Positions 1 to 7,916 of a stretch of 64,000 bases of DNA are shown in pieces. The DNA is taken from the NCBI GenBank assembly GCA_965216915.1, contig CBDCGS010000009.1:248001-312000 (forward strand), in the 5' to 3' direction. A model generated the notes under the pieces. The model saw only the letters and a list, made by a program, of their open reading frames with translations, did not search any database and was not told the DNA's origin. This DNA comes from CBDCGS01 sp965216915 (GTDB taxonomy: Bacteria; Pseudomonadota; Alphaproteobacteria; UBA828). Positions within the stretch are counted from its first letter, which is position 1. Every line of letters begins with the position of its first letter. Made by a program: the position numbers and the translations under genes.

Positions 1-1
1 C

Positions 2-100
2 GCGGACACCCTCGGCCATCGTCGACGGCGCCCGCCGGTCGACCTCGGTCCGTCGGGCGAAACCCAGGCTGCCCGCCTAATCCTGGACCTGTTCGAATGA
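2..100 (+). CDS. C-terminal end of an unidentified upstream gene (partial)
   Basis: An open frame enters from the left edge and ends at TGA 98-100, which overlaps the ATG of the next gene as ATGA. About 32 residues are visible, ending in LILDLFE. The tight overlap suggests it is co-transcribed and probably translationally coupled with the phosphotransferase gene. The terminal helix rich in Ala, Leu and Arg would suit a glycosyltransferase of this cluster, but that is only an inference from context; no family can be assigned from this fragment. Confidence 0.5.
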   Translation, partial: ADTLGHRRRRPPVDLGPSGETQAARLILDLFE

Positions 101-825
101 GCCCGCCGGCCTCACCGACCTGCGGGGTCTTCCACAAACGGCTGCGGGCTCCCGAGGAGATGCCGGCCTTGTTGCGGCGCACCGATGCGCTCCGATCCGC
201 CGGGATTCCGACGCCGGCCATATGTCAGACCGACGACGCGGGCATGGTTGCGTTCGACCATATTCGGGGGATCGGCGGCAAGGACCTCATTGCGCGCCAC
301 GGCGCGGCCGCGCTGCCACACATCCTGCGACCGCTTGCGCAGCTTCATGAGACCCTGGTTCCGGCGTTGCCCGAGCACGATGCCTACGCGCGAATCAGGC
401 AACGGCTTGGTAGCACCACGCCCCCTTGGATCTCGCGAACCGCCGAGCGCTGTCGTGAGACGGCAAAATCCGCCGCCATGCTGACGACCGTGCACGGCGA
501 TTTCCACGCCGGACAAGTGATTCGGGACGACGACGGGGTTGTTTGGCTGCTTGATCTTGACGATCTGGCGCTCGGCCCCCCCGAAGCCGATCTTGGCAAC
601 TTCGTCGCCCATCTCGCGACCTGGGTCGGAACGCGGCGAGACACAGTCAGGGACGGCTTCGACTATTGGCGCCATGCCGCGCAAGGCGCTTTCTCCGACA
701 CCGGTGGTCGCTACCAGGCTGCGTTGGTCGCCTCGTTTGGCAGGCTCGCCTTGATCAGGAGAGCGCTGAAGCTCGCCGAACAGGGTGATCGCAGCGTGGT
801 GGGTGAGGTATCGCGGTGGCTTTGA
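97..825 (+). CDS. APH-family phosphotransferase (small-molecule kinase-like)
   Basis: This 242-residue protein carries the catalytic centre of the aminoglycoside/choline phosphotransferase fold: HGDFHAGQVI (Brenner-type loop with the catalytic Asp, around residue 132) followed by LLDLDDLALG with the metal-binding Asp around residue 153. The family transfers phosphate from ATP to hydroxyl groups of sugars, choline or antibiotics; this member's substrate is unknown. It is slightly short at the N terminus because the glycine-rich lobe is hard to see. The start overlaps the preceding stop. A second, longer member of the same family lies at 9750-11186, so a role in modifying a sugar or lipid precursor of the same glycan is more likely than drug resistance. 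It converges on the sigma-54 activator gene 22 bases downstream. Confidence 0.75.
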   Translation: MSPPASPTCGVFHKRLRAPEEMPALLRRTDALRSAGIPTPAICQTDDAGMVAFDHIRGIGGKDLIARHGAAALPHILRPLAQLHETLVPALPEHDAYARIRQRLGSTTPPWISRTAERCRETAKSAAMLTTVHGDFHAGQVIRDDDGVVWLLDLDDLALGPPEADLGNFVAHLATWVGTRRDTVRDGFDYWRHAAQGAFSDTGGRYQAALVASFGRLALIRRALKLAEQGDRSVVGEVSRWL

Positions 826-847
826 TGGGTTTCTGAGGGGGCATCCA

Positions 848-2182
848 TCACCGCTTCGGGTGCAATCCGAATTTCCGAATTCGATACCGGAGCGTATCGC
901 GGGTGATACCGAGCCGCTTCGCCGCCCGCGTGACGTTGCCGCCGGTCTCCACCAGGGCGTTGGCGAGGGCGTCGCGCTCCATCTCGGGTAGGCTCGCCAC
1001 CTCGAGGCCGCGCGCGCGAGACTCGGTCGGGACGTGCATGCGAAGGTCGGCGTTCTCGACGACATCGCCCCGCGCCGTCACAACAGCGCTCTCTATGACG
1101 TTGCGAAGCTCGCGGACATTGCCGGGCCACGTGTGGGCGACGAGCGCCGCGCGCGCCTCGCTCGACAACCGAGGGGTCGCGCGTCCATATCGTTCCGCGC
1201 ACTCGATCAAGAAATGATTTGCGAGAACCAAGACATCCGAGTGTCGGCATCGTAAGGGTGGCGCTTCGACGGAAAGGACCTGAAGCCTGAACATCAGATC
1301 GGCACGGAACTTGCGGTCGCGCACCAAATCTGAGAGCGGCCGGTTGGCCGCCGAAATGACCCAGGTATCAAAGGCGCGGTCCTTCAGCGAGCCGATGCGC
1401 CGCACCGCTTGTTCTTCGAGAACCCGCAGCAGCTTGGCCTGCACATGGAGAGGCGTATCGCTCACTTCATCGAGGAAGAGCACACCGCCATCGGCCGCCT
1501 CAAACAAACCGGGCTTCGACGCCTTCGCGTCCGTGAAAGCACCGCGTTCGTAGCCGAACAGCTCCGCCTCCACCAAATGCCCGGGCAGGGCGCCGCAATT
1601 GATGGAAATGAAGGGCGCATGGGCCCGCGGTCCCTGTCGGTGAAGCGTCCGCGCGATGAGCTCCTTTCCGGTCCCCGTTTCGCCGATGATCAACACGGGT
1701 GGCGGGCGCACGTTTGCCGCCATGGCAGCATCGGCTATGCGCACGAGCTCGCGCCGCAGCTCCTCGACGGCCGACGACCGGCCAACTATGAGATCCGTCT
1801 CGTGGCTCTCAGCGGTCTCGACGGCACCGTCCGTGACTTCGTTGAAAAGATTGGCGATGGTCGATAGCGCCGCAGGCTTGGCGAGGAAATCACGCGCGCC
1901 GGCCTTCATCGCCTCGACCGCCACACCGATGTCGCCGTGCCCCGTCAACATCACGATTTGAGCGCCTGCGTCGATCGTCCGGAGCCGCCGGAGAATGTCG
2001 AGACCATCGTCTTCGCCGAGCCGGTAGTCGAGCAGCGTCATCGATGGTCGGCTTAGCTCGAACTCTTTGACGCCGTCCGTCGCGCTCGTCGCATATCCCG
2101 CTGCGATCCCCTTCTTACCCAGGTACGTGCAGATTGTCCGCGCCAGGACCTCCTCGTCGTCGATGACGAGAACCTGTGTCAT
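848..2182 (-). CDS. NtrC-family sigma-54-dependent response regulator
   Basis: A 444-residue enhancer-binding regulator. Residues 1-120 are a receiver with the acidic pair DDE near residue 9 and the phospho-acceptor Asp52 (LLDYRLG), with Lys102 in the AKP motif. Residues about 133-370 are the AAA+ sigma-54 interaction domain: Walker A GETGTGKE (167-174), Walker B GGVLFLDEV, and the sigma-54 contact loop, which reads GAFTDA rather than the usual GAFTGA. The C terminus is a Fis-type helix-turn-helix (NVTRAAKRLGITRDTLRYRI). It overlaps the upstream kinase gene as ATGA, so the two form one operon. The divergent gene at 3827 has a -24/-12 promoter and is the natural candidate target. Confidence 0.93.
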   Translation of the reverse strand: MTQVLVIDDEEVLARTICTYLGKKGIAAGYATSATDGVKEFELSRPSMTLLDYRLGEDDGLDILRRLRTIDAGAQIVMLTGHGDIGVAVEAMKAGARDFLAKPAALSTIANLFNEVTDGAVETAESHETDLIVGRSSAVEELRRELVRIADAAMAANVRPPPVLIIGETGTGKELIARTLHRQGPRAHAPFISINCGALPGHLVEAELFGYERGAFTDAKASKPGLFEAADGGVLFLDEVSDTPLHVQAKLLRVLEEQAVRRIGSLKDRAFDTWVISAANRPLSDLVRDRKFRADLMFRLQVLSVEAPPLRCRHSDVLVLANHFLIECAERYGRATPRLSSEARAALVAHTWPGNVRELRNVIESAVVTARGDVVENADLRMHVPTESRARGLEVASLPEMERDALANALVETGGNVTRAAKRLGITRDTLRYRIRKFGLHPKR

Positions 2183-3576
2183 AGGACCTCGCTGTAGGCC
2201 GGTAGGCGAACGAGCGCCCGCGCGCCGCCGGCGTCGGAATTGACGATCTCAAGGGTGCCGCCCGAGCGTTCGACAAAGCGATGGGCGAGGGATAACCCGA
2301 CGCCGACGCCGGATGACTTGCTGGTTGCGAACGGCTCGAACAAATGGTTCGCGGCGTCGCTCGAAAGACCCGGCCCGGTATCGGCGACTTCCAAGCGTAC
2401 GAAACCGTCGGCGCCGATTTCTCTCTGAATCCTGATCTCGCCGTCTTGCTGGATCGCCTCAATGCTGTTTGAGAGGAGCGTGTTCAGGACTTGGCCCAGC
2501 TCGGCGTGCGCAGCCCCGACCAGGGGGCTGTCACCCGCATCGCGAAAACGACATGTGATGTTTCTCCCCTGGAGCTGCGCGGCGAATCCTCCAAGGCTTT
2601 CGCGCACAACGTCATCGAGCCGACAGACCGGCGCGCCGTCTTGATCGCGTGCGCTGATCAGGAAGCCGCGTATCCAACTTTCCAGGCGGTCGGATTGACT
2701 GACGATATCCGTGATCGATCGGCGCGCATCGGGGGTCAGATCGTCCTCGAGAGCAAGCTCCGCGCATGACCGTATCGAGGCAAGCGGATTGCGAAAGCCA
2801 TGGGCCACCGCCGTCGTCATCTCGCCGACAACAGCAAGCCGCTCCGCCTCGACGAGCCGCCTTTCCTGCACGCGCAAAAGCCGGTTGGCATACCAAACCA
2901 CAAGCACGAGCATGGCAAATAGAAGGATGCTCGCGACCGCCGCTCCAATCCAGATTAGCCGGCGCATATCGTGGATGGACCTGAGGAGATTCTCCGGCGA
3001 CCTGTAGACTTCGACGGCGCCGATGACGCGAGACGCGTCGCCGGCCCAGATCGGCAAATAGTGCTCGATGAATTCCGAGACGTTCTCCGGGAGACTGGCG
3101 TGTTCTTCCTTGTCGTGGTTGCGAGCCAGGCTGATCTTAGGGTTCGGATCGTTGCGGAAGGCCGCCTCTAGCTCGGTGTTGCCATCAAAGCGCCTGCCGA
3201 TCATGTCGGGATCGCTCGACCAAATGATCGTCCGGTCGAATCCGTACACATTCGCCCGGAACACGTCGGGGCGCGCCGCAAGGTCCCGAAAAAATTGCTC
3301 GACCTCGGGAGCGCTACCGCTGAGAACCTCGCCGTAAAAATACGACGTCGCGTTTCGAAGGCGAACCACCGAGTTCACGAATTCCGTTGAGACGGTGAAG
3401 TCGCGCTCGAGCGTCTTCTGGGTCACTTGCCGCGAAAGCGCCCACGAGAAGATGGCGACCACGAACGCGATGGCGATGAGGCTGAACAAGATGAAACGAT
3501 GCACGAGCGAGAACCGCTGACCCCCGAAGAAAAATAGGTCGCCCGCCATGGACGCAACGCTCGCGCGCGTCACCAT
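2179..3576 (-). CDS. membrane sensor histidine kinase
   Basis: About 465 residues. An N-terminal membrane segment (FILFSLIAIAFVVAIFSWAL) is followed by an extracytoplasmic sensor region of roughly 170 residues, a second membrane segment (WIGAAVASILLFAMLVLVVW), an H box (AVAHGFRNPLASIRS, where FRNPL replaces the common LRNPL) and an ATPase domain with an N box (NTLLSNSIEAI), G1 (DTGPGL) and G2 (GVGVGLSL). The architecture is that of the NtrB/DctB-like kinases that partner sigma-54 activators. The frame stays open to 3696, but I chose 3576 because a longer protein would put about 40 charged residues before the membrane helix and run into the divergent regulatory region. It is translationally coupled to the response regulator. 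Confidence 0.85.
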   Translation of the reverse strand: MVTRASVASMAGDLFFFGGQRFSLVHRFILFSLIAIAFVVAIFSWALSRQVTQKTLERDFTVSTEFVNSVVRLRNATSYFYGEVLSGSAPEVEQFFRDLAARPDVFRANVYGFDRTIIWSSDPDMIGRRFDGNTELEAAFRNDPNPKISLARNHDKEEHASLPENVSEFIEHYLPIWAGDASRVIGAVEVYRSPENLLRSIHDMRRLIWIGAAVASILLFAMLVLVVWYANRLLRVQERRLVEAERLAVVGEMTTAVAHGFRNPLASIRSCAELALEDDLTPDARRSITDIVSQSDRLESWIRGFLISARDQDGAPVCRLDDVVRESLGGFAAQLQGRNITCRFRDAGDSPLVGAAHAELGQVLNTLLSNSIEAIQQDGEIRIQREIGADGFVRLEVADTGPGLSSDAANHLFEPFATSKSSGVGVGLSLAHRFVERSGGTLEIVNSDAGGARALVRLPAYSEVL

Positions 3577-3798
3577 CTCGCCGTCCCGGATTGGCCCCGT
3601 GATCGATGTGTCACACCCTACAAACACGCGAGGCGCGAGTTTCTTCCCTCCGTTGCCCCAAGAATGGGGGATTTCCACCACCCACGTTCGGGGCATTTGC
3701 CCTGCGGCTTCGCGCGACGCGGTTTCAGGGATCGCGCCAGCTGGCGATTGTCCTTATCAGCCGGCGACTTAAGAAAAAAGATCGAGACCCCCCCTATG

Positions 3799-3814
3799 TG
3801 GCACGCCTCTTGCG
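3799..3814 (+). promoter_or_regulatory. sigma-54 (-24/-12) promoter
   Basis: TGGCACGCCTCTTGCG matches the sigma-54 consensus TGGCACG-N4-TTGC exactly, with GG at 3800-3801 and GC at 3812-3813 in the required 12-base register. Transcription should start near 3825, almost on the ATG at 3827, so the message would be nearly leaderless. Two imperfect dyads lie upstream (3654-3671, TGCCCCA-N4-TGGGGGA; 3690-3705, CGGGGCA-TT-TGCCCTG) at distances normal for activator binding sites; assigning them to the neighbouring NtrC-type regulator is inference. Confidence 0.85.
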
Positions 3815-3826
3815 ACATGAAAGATC

Positions 3827-5431
3827 ATGGGAGGCCGCCACGCGACCAAGACCGTTCTTCTCGTCGAGGACGAGGAGATCCAGCTGCGCAATCTATCGCG
3901 CGCGCTAATGCGCAACGGTATCAGCGTGGTTGGCGCGTCATCGGCGGCGGAGGCCCGTCGTCGCCTCGAGGCGACCCCGATCTCTCTCGCATGCATCGAC
4001 ATACAGCTCGGTGATGGCGACGGGATCGATCTCGTCGCCTCGATGAAGGGCAGTCTCCCCGAATTGCCGGTCGTGGTGATGACCGGTCGTGATTCGGTCA
4101 GGAACCGCACACGCGCTGAGCAGATCGACGCCACGGCTTTTCTGGCCAAGCCATTCGCGCTCGCGCGGTTTCGAGAAATCGTCGCGACCCTGCTCGAAGA
4201 GGTCGGTCCCGACGGCGCCCGTCCTCCGCCATCGGTGATGATGTATTCGCACGACACGATCGGCCTCGGTCACATGCGCCGCAATTCGGCAATCGCGGCG
4301 GAAATCACCGCGACCATGCCCGACGCAAGTGTGCTGCTGCTTGTCGGCAGCCCGGTCGGTGCGGTGTTCGATCTGGCGCCTGGTGTCGACTTCATCAAGC
4401 TACCCACCCTCTCCAAGGTCTCGCGCAACGTCTGGCGACCCGGCAATCTGCGGATCTCATCGGGCGACGTGAGGGCCCTCCGGTCGGGACTCATCCTCCG
4501 CGCGGTCGAGACCTGTCGGCCCGACATCTTGGTGGTCGACCACGAGCCTCTGGGTGTCTGGGACGAGCTCTTGCCCGCGCTGCGGCACCTCCGAGCGGAT
4601 CCCGCCGCGCCGCACGTGATCCTCGGCCTTCGCGACATCCTGGATGAACCGTCCCGAACCCGACGAGATTGGCAGGCGCGCCGGATCCCCGCGGTCGTTC
4701 GTGATTGCTACGACGAGATTCTCGTGTACGGCAGCGAGCGCATGTTTCCAACGCGCGAGGCGTATCGCCTCGACCAATTGGTCGACGGTCCAGTTCGTTA
4801 CTGCGGCTATGTGACGTCGGCCAAACACGCTGTGCGCGATCGTCGTCGTGCATCCGGGGCCGATCCGACGATCGTTGTTTCCGGTGGCGGCGGGCGCGAC
4901 GCCTATCCGCAGCTCAATGCCGCGCTCAGCGCTTTGTCCACCCTGCCGAGAGGGTTCGCCGACAAGGCGGTGGTGATCGCGGGCCCGCTCATGGATGAGG
5001 AGCTGCGCACAGCCCTTGAGGTGCGCGCGCGCGCTGACGGGATTCAATTCATGACCTATGCGCGCGATGTTCCGGAGCTTCTTCGGAGCGCCGATCTCTT
5101 CGTCACGATGGGCGGCTACAATTCGCTGGCCGAGGCAGTGGCGGTCGGGTGCCCAACACTCGTGATCCCGCGCGTCGGCCCGAGCGCCGAGCAGCGCATC
5201 CGCGCAGATGCCTTCGCGCGCGCGGGCATGGTCGAGACGCTTTCCAAAGACGAGGCGACGGCGGAACGGCTCGCGGCGCGCTTCCGGGCGACCGTCGCTG
5301 GGGCGGCGCAAGGGCGCCCGGCGATCCCGCTCGATGGTGCGGCCACTGCGGCGTCTCGGATCGTCGACATTCTGAGCGCGCGACACCCGGATCGCGCCGT
5401 GATCGAAAAACGGAGAACCGGCCATGCGTAA
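3827..5431 (+). CDS. receiver domain fused to a MurG-like glycosyltransferase
   Basis: A 534-residue fusion. Residues 8-125 form a response-regulator receiver: acidic pair EDEE near residue 14, phospho-acceptor Asp in CIDIQLGDGDG near residue 59, MTGR and AKPF motifs. From about 137 (MMYSHDTIGLGHMRRN) the protein is a GT-B glycosyltransferase of the MurG/GT28 type, with the glycine-rich TIVVSGGGGRDAYPQL near residue 350 and a nucleotide-sugar site MGGYNSLAEAVAVGCPTLVIP near residue 430. No DNA-binding output is present, so phosphorylation would act directly on the enzyme or on its partners. The ATG is the only start that keeps the receiver intact, and it sits at the predicted transcription start. 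It overlaps the next glycosyltransferase gene by 8 bases. Confidence 0.85.
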   Translation: MGGRHATKTVLLVEDEEIQLRNLSRALMRNGISVVGASSAAEARRRLEATPISLACIDIQLGDGDGIDLVASMKGSLPELPVVVMTGRDSVRNRTRAEQIDATAFLAKPFALARFREIVATLLEEVGPDGARPPPSVMMYSHDTIGLGHMRRNSAIAAEITATMPDASVLLLVGSPVGAVFDLAPGVDFIKLPTLSKVSRNVWRPGNLRISSGDVRALRSGLILRAVETCRPDILVVDHEPLGVWDELLPALRHLRADPAAPHVILGLRDILDEPSRTRRDWQARRIPAVVRDCYDEILVYGSERMFPTREAYRLDQLVDGPVRYCGYVTSAKHAVRDRRRASGADPTIVVSGGGGRDAYPQLNAALSALSTLPRGFADKAVVIAGPLMDEELRTALEVRARADGIQFMTYARDVPELLRSADLFVTMGGYNSLAEAVAVGCPTLVIPRVGPSAEQRIRADAFARAGMVETLSKDEATAERLAARFRATVAGAAQGRPAIPLDGAATAASRIVDILSARHPDRAVIEKRRTGHA

Positions 5432-6698
5432 CCCCCGCCGCGCGGGCATCGGCTACGTGCTGAAGCGTTTCCCGCGGCTCAGCGAGACGTTCATATTGAA
5501 CGAGATCCTGGCTCTGGAGCGGCTTGGCGTCGATGTCGAGATCTTCTCGCTCCTGAGGCCGCCACCCGAAGCGCGCCACGGGCTCCTTTCCGAACTGCGC
5601 GCGCGGATCACCTATCTACCCGCGTTCAAGAAGCTTGCCGACATCGAGATGGCAGAGGGCCTCGATCTCCGCCTCTGCTCCCTCGCGTCAAGCCTGCCGA
5701 CCAATGATCACTGTTTCGGTCCCCTGTTTCCGGGCAAGACGGTCGAGCAAGTCGCCGCCCTTCACCTCAAGGCCTCGACCCTGGCGGTTCTGGCCAACGC
5801 GCGCGGTATCGACCATTTCCACGCGCATTTCTGCTCCGATGCGACGACCGTGGCCTTGCTCGCCAGCAAGCTTGCGGGGATCGGGTACTCGTTCACAGCG
5901 CATGCGCGCGATATTTTCCATGTGTATGCGTCGCCGGAAGCGGACGATGCGATGCGCCGCATCAAGGTTGATGCGGCGACCTTCGCGGTCACGGTGTCCG
6001 ACTACAACAAGAAGCACCTCGCCGGGCTCGCGCCGACCTCAGCGGATCGTATTCACCGGATCTACAACGGGATCGACCTCAATCGGTTTCGTCCCGCGCC
6101 GAGCGCGGGTGATGCCAATCTCGTCGTCGCGGTCGGCCGCCTGATCGAGAAGAAGGGCTTTTCCGATCTCATCGACGCGTGTCGTCTGATGCGGGACGAT
6201 GGCGTTCGGTTTCGGTGCAAGATCGTCGGCGACGGGCCGTTGCGCGAAGATCTGCTCGCCCAGGTCTCGGCCTTGGACCTGAGCGGATGCGTCGAGCTGG
6301 TCGGCGTGATGCGCCAGGAGCAATTGATCCCAACACTCGGCGAGGCATCCGTCGTCGTGCTGCCATGCCTGGTCTCGCGAAGCGGCGACCGAGATGGTTT
6401 GCCGACGGTGTTGCTCGAAGCGATGGCGCTGGGACGTCCCGTGGTCACGACGACCGTCTCGGGCGGACCGGAGATCGTTGCGCATGGCGAAACCGGGCTG
6501 CTCGTCGAACCTCAAAACGCCATGGCGCTTGCGGCGTCGATCGAGGTGCTTCTGGGCGACCCCCAGGCCGCAGACAAGATGGGCCGCGCAGGCCGGCGCC
6601 GCGCGGAGCGGCTTTTTTCGTTGGAGCGGAACGCGGGCGCGCTCGCCGCGCTGTTCGAGGAAACGATCGATCGTGATGCCTATCTGGTGGCCGTGTGA
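5424..6698 (+). CDS. GT4-family glycosyltransferase
   Basis: A 424-residue GT-B enzyme. The N-terminal acceptor half begins IGYVLKRFPRLSETFILNEI, a signature of the exopolysaccharide (WcaL/AmsK-like) GT4 group, and includes HFHAHFCSD. The C-terminal donor half has VVAVGRLIEKKGFSDLI, a glycine-rich VGDGPLRE, and the E-x7-E region DGLPTVLLEAMALGRPVVTT. It is expected to add a sugar to a lipid-linked or growing glycan at the inner face of the membrane. The start lies inside the stop region of the receiver-glycosyltransferase gene, and its own stop overlaps the next gene by 4 bases (ATGA register), so expression is tightly coupled. Confidence 0.88.
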   Translation: MRNPRRAGIGYVLKRFPRLSETFILNEILALERLGVDVEIFSLLRPPPEARHGLLSELRARITYLPAFKKLADIEMAEGLDLRLCSLASSLPTNDHCFGPLFPGKTVEQVAALHLKASTLAVLANARGIDHFHAHFCSDATTVALLASKLAGIGYSFTAHARDIFHVYASPEADDAMRRIKVDAATFAVTVSDYNKKHLAGLAPTSADRIHRIYNGIDLNRFRPAPSAGDANLVVAVGRLIEKKGFSDLIDACRLMRDDGVRFRCKIVGDGPLREDLLAQVSALDLSGCVELVGVMRQEQLIPTLGEASVVVLPCLVSRSGDRDGLPTVLLEAMALGRPVVTTTVSGGPEIVAHGETGLLVEPQNAMALAASIEVLLGDPQAADKMGRAGRRRAERLFSLERNAGALAALFEETIDRDAYLVAV

Positions 6699-7906
6699 TG
6701 CGGGTCGCCTACGTCAACGCGGACTGCGGTATCCCGACTTTCGGCAACAAAGGGGCGTCGATCCACATTCGCGAGCTGGTCGGCGCCTTCAGGGCATTGG
6801 GGCACCATGTCAGCGTTCTTGTTCCGGACCTGGGAGAGGAGCGCGGCTCTCATTTTGGCACCGTCGTCCCGATCGCGGTGCCGTGGGACGAGACCGGCGG
6901 CGTGAGTGGCGGGACGCTGCCCGACGAGAAACGCCGGCAGAAGGAACGCGTCTCCCTGTCGCTGGCGCGTCGCATGGAGGAGCGGCTGGTCGCTCTTCAT
7001 GCCGAAGCGCCGTTCGACTTGATCTATGAACGCTACTCCCTGTGGAGCGCTGCCGGGTGTCGTGCCGCCGCCCGCCTCGGGGTTCGCTGCGTCGTGGAAG
7101 TCAATGCACCGCTCCTCCTCGAGCAAAGGAAGTATCGCAAGCTCGTACTCGCCAAACAGGCACAGGAGATTGAATCAGAGGTGTTTGCCGGCGCACACGG
7201 AATCGTCGCCGTTTCAAACGAGGTGCGGCGCTACGTGATCGAGCGAAACGGCAACCCCGCGCGAACCCATGTCATCCCCAACGGCGTGGACCTCGCGCGC
7301 TTCAATCCCGCCGTGACGGCCGCCCCCATCCCCGCGAACGACGGCCAGGGTTTCGTGATCGGTTTCACGGGCAGCCTCCGGCCATGGCACGGCGTCGCGC
7401 ATCTGTTGGAGGCCTTCGCCATCCTGGCGCGGCAAAGCGACGATTTCCATCTTCTCATCGTCGGCGATGGCCCCAAGCGACAATGGGTCAAGGGATTCGC
7501 CCACGGCGCCGGCTTCCGCGACAGGGTCACGTTGACGGGGGCCGTGGCGTATGGGGAGCTGCCGGCCTTGCTGAGGCGAATGGACCTTGCCGTCGCTCCC
7601 TACCCGGACCTGCCCGACTTCTATTTCTCGCCGCTGAAGCTCTTCGAATATTTGGCCGTCGGAAAGCCGATTGTCGCAAGCGCCATCGGGCAGGTGACCA
7701 GCGTGATCCAGGATGCGGTGACTGGCCTCCTCGTCCGGCCGGGGGATGCGATCGATCTTGCGGGCGCGATCATGCGGATCTATCGCGAGCCTGCGTTCGG
7801 CCGATCGCTTGGCGACGCGGCGGCGAAGCGCGCCCACGACTTCACCTGGCAGGGCAATGCCCGCCAAATCGTCGCGCTGGCTGCGTCGCTGCCCCGGGCG
7901 GCGTGA
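6695..7906 (+). CDS. GT4-family glycosyltransferase
   Basis: A 403-residue GT-B glycosyltransferase. The N-terminal domain has the nucleotide-binding style opening MRVAYVNADCGIPTFGNKGAS; the C-terminal domain contains GFTGSLRPWHGVAHLLEAF, VGDGPKRQW and FEYLAVGKPIVASAIG, which correspond to the GT4 donor site. It differs clearly from the preceding GT4 enzyme and so probably makes a different linkage. It overlaps that gene by 4 bases and is separated from the ABC exporter start by 10 bases. Confidence 0.88.
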   Translation: MMRVAYVNADCGIPTFGNKGASIHIRELVGAFRALGHHVSVLVPDLGEERGSHFGTVVPIAVPWDETGGVSGGTLPDEKRRQKERVSLSLARRMEERLVALHAEAPFDLIYERYSLWSAAGCRAAARLGVRCVVEVNAPLLLEQRKYRKLVLAKQAQEIESEVFAGAHGIVAVSNEVRRYVIERNGNPARTHVIPNGVDLARFNPAVTAAPIPANDGQGFVIGFTGSLRPWHGVAHLLEAFAILARQSDDFHLLIVGDGPKRQWVKGFAHGAGFRDRVTLTGAVAYGELPALLRRMDLAVAPYPDLPDFYFSPLKLFEYLAVGKPIVASAIGQVTSVIQDAVTGLLVRPGDAIDLAGAIMRIYREPAFGRSLGDAAAKRAHDFTWQGNARQIVALAASLPRAA

Positions 7907-7916
7907 GACGCCACCG

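Noticed and set aside
97..825. Aminoglycoside resistance gene
   Set aside because: The fold is shared by many kinases; the position in a glycan cluster and a second paralogue argue for a biosynthetic role.
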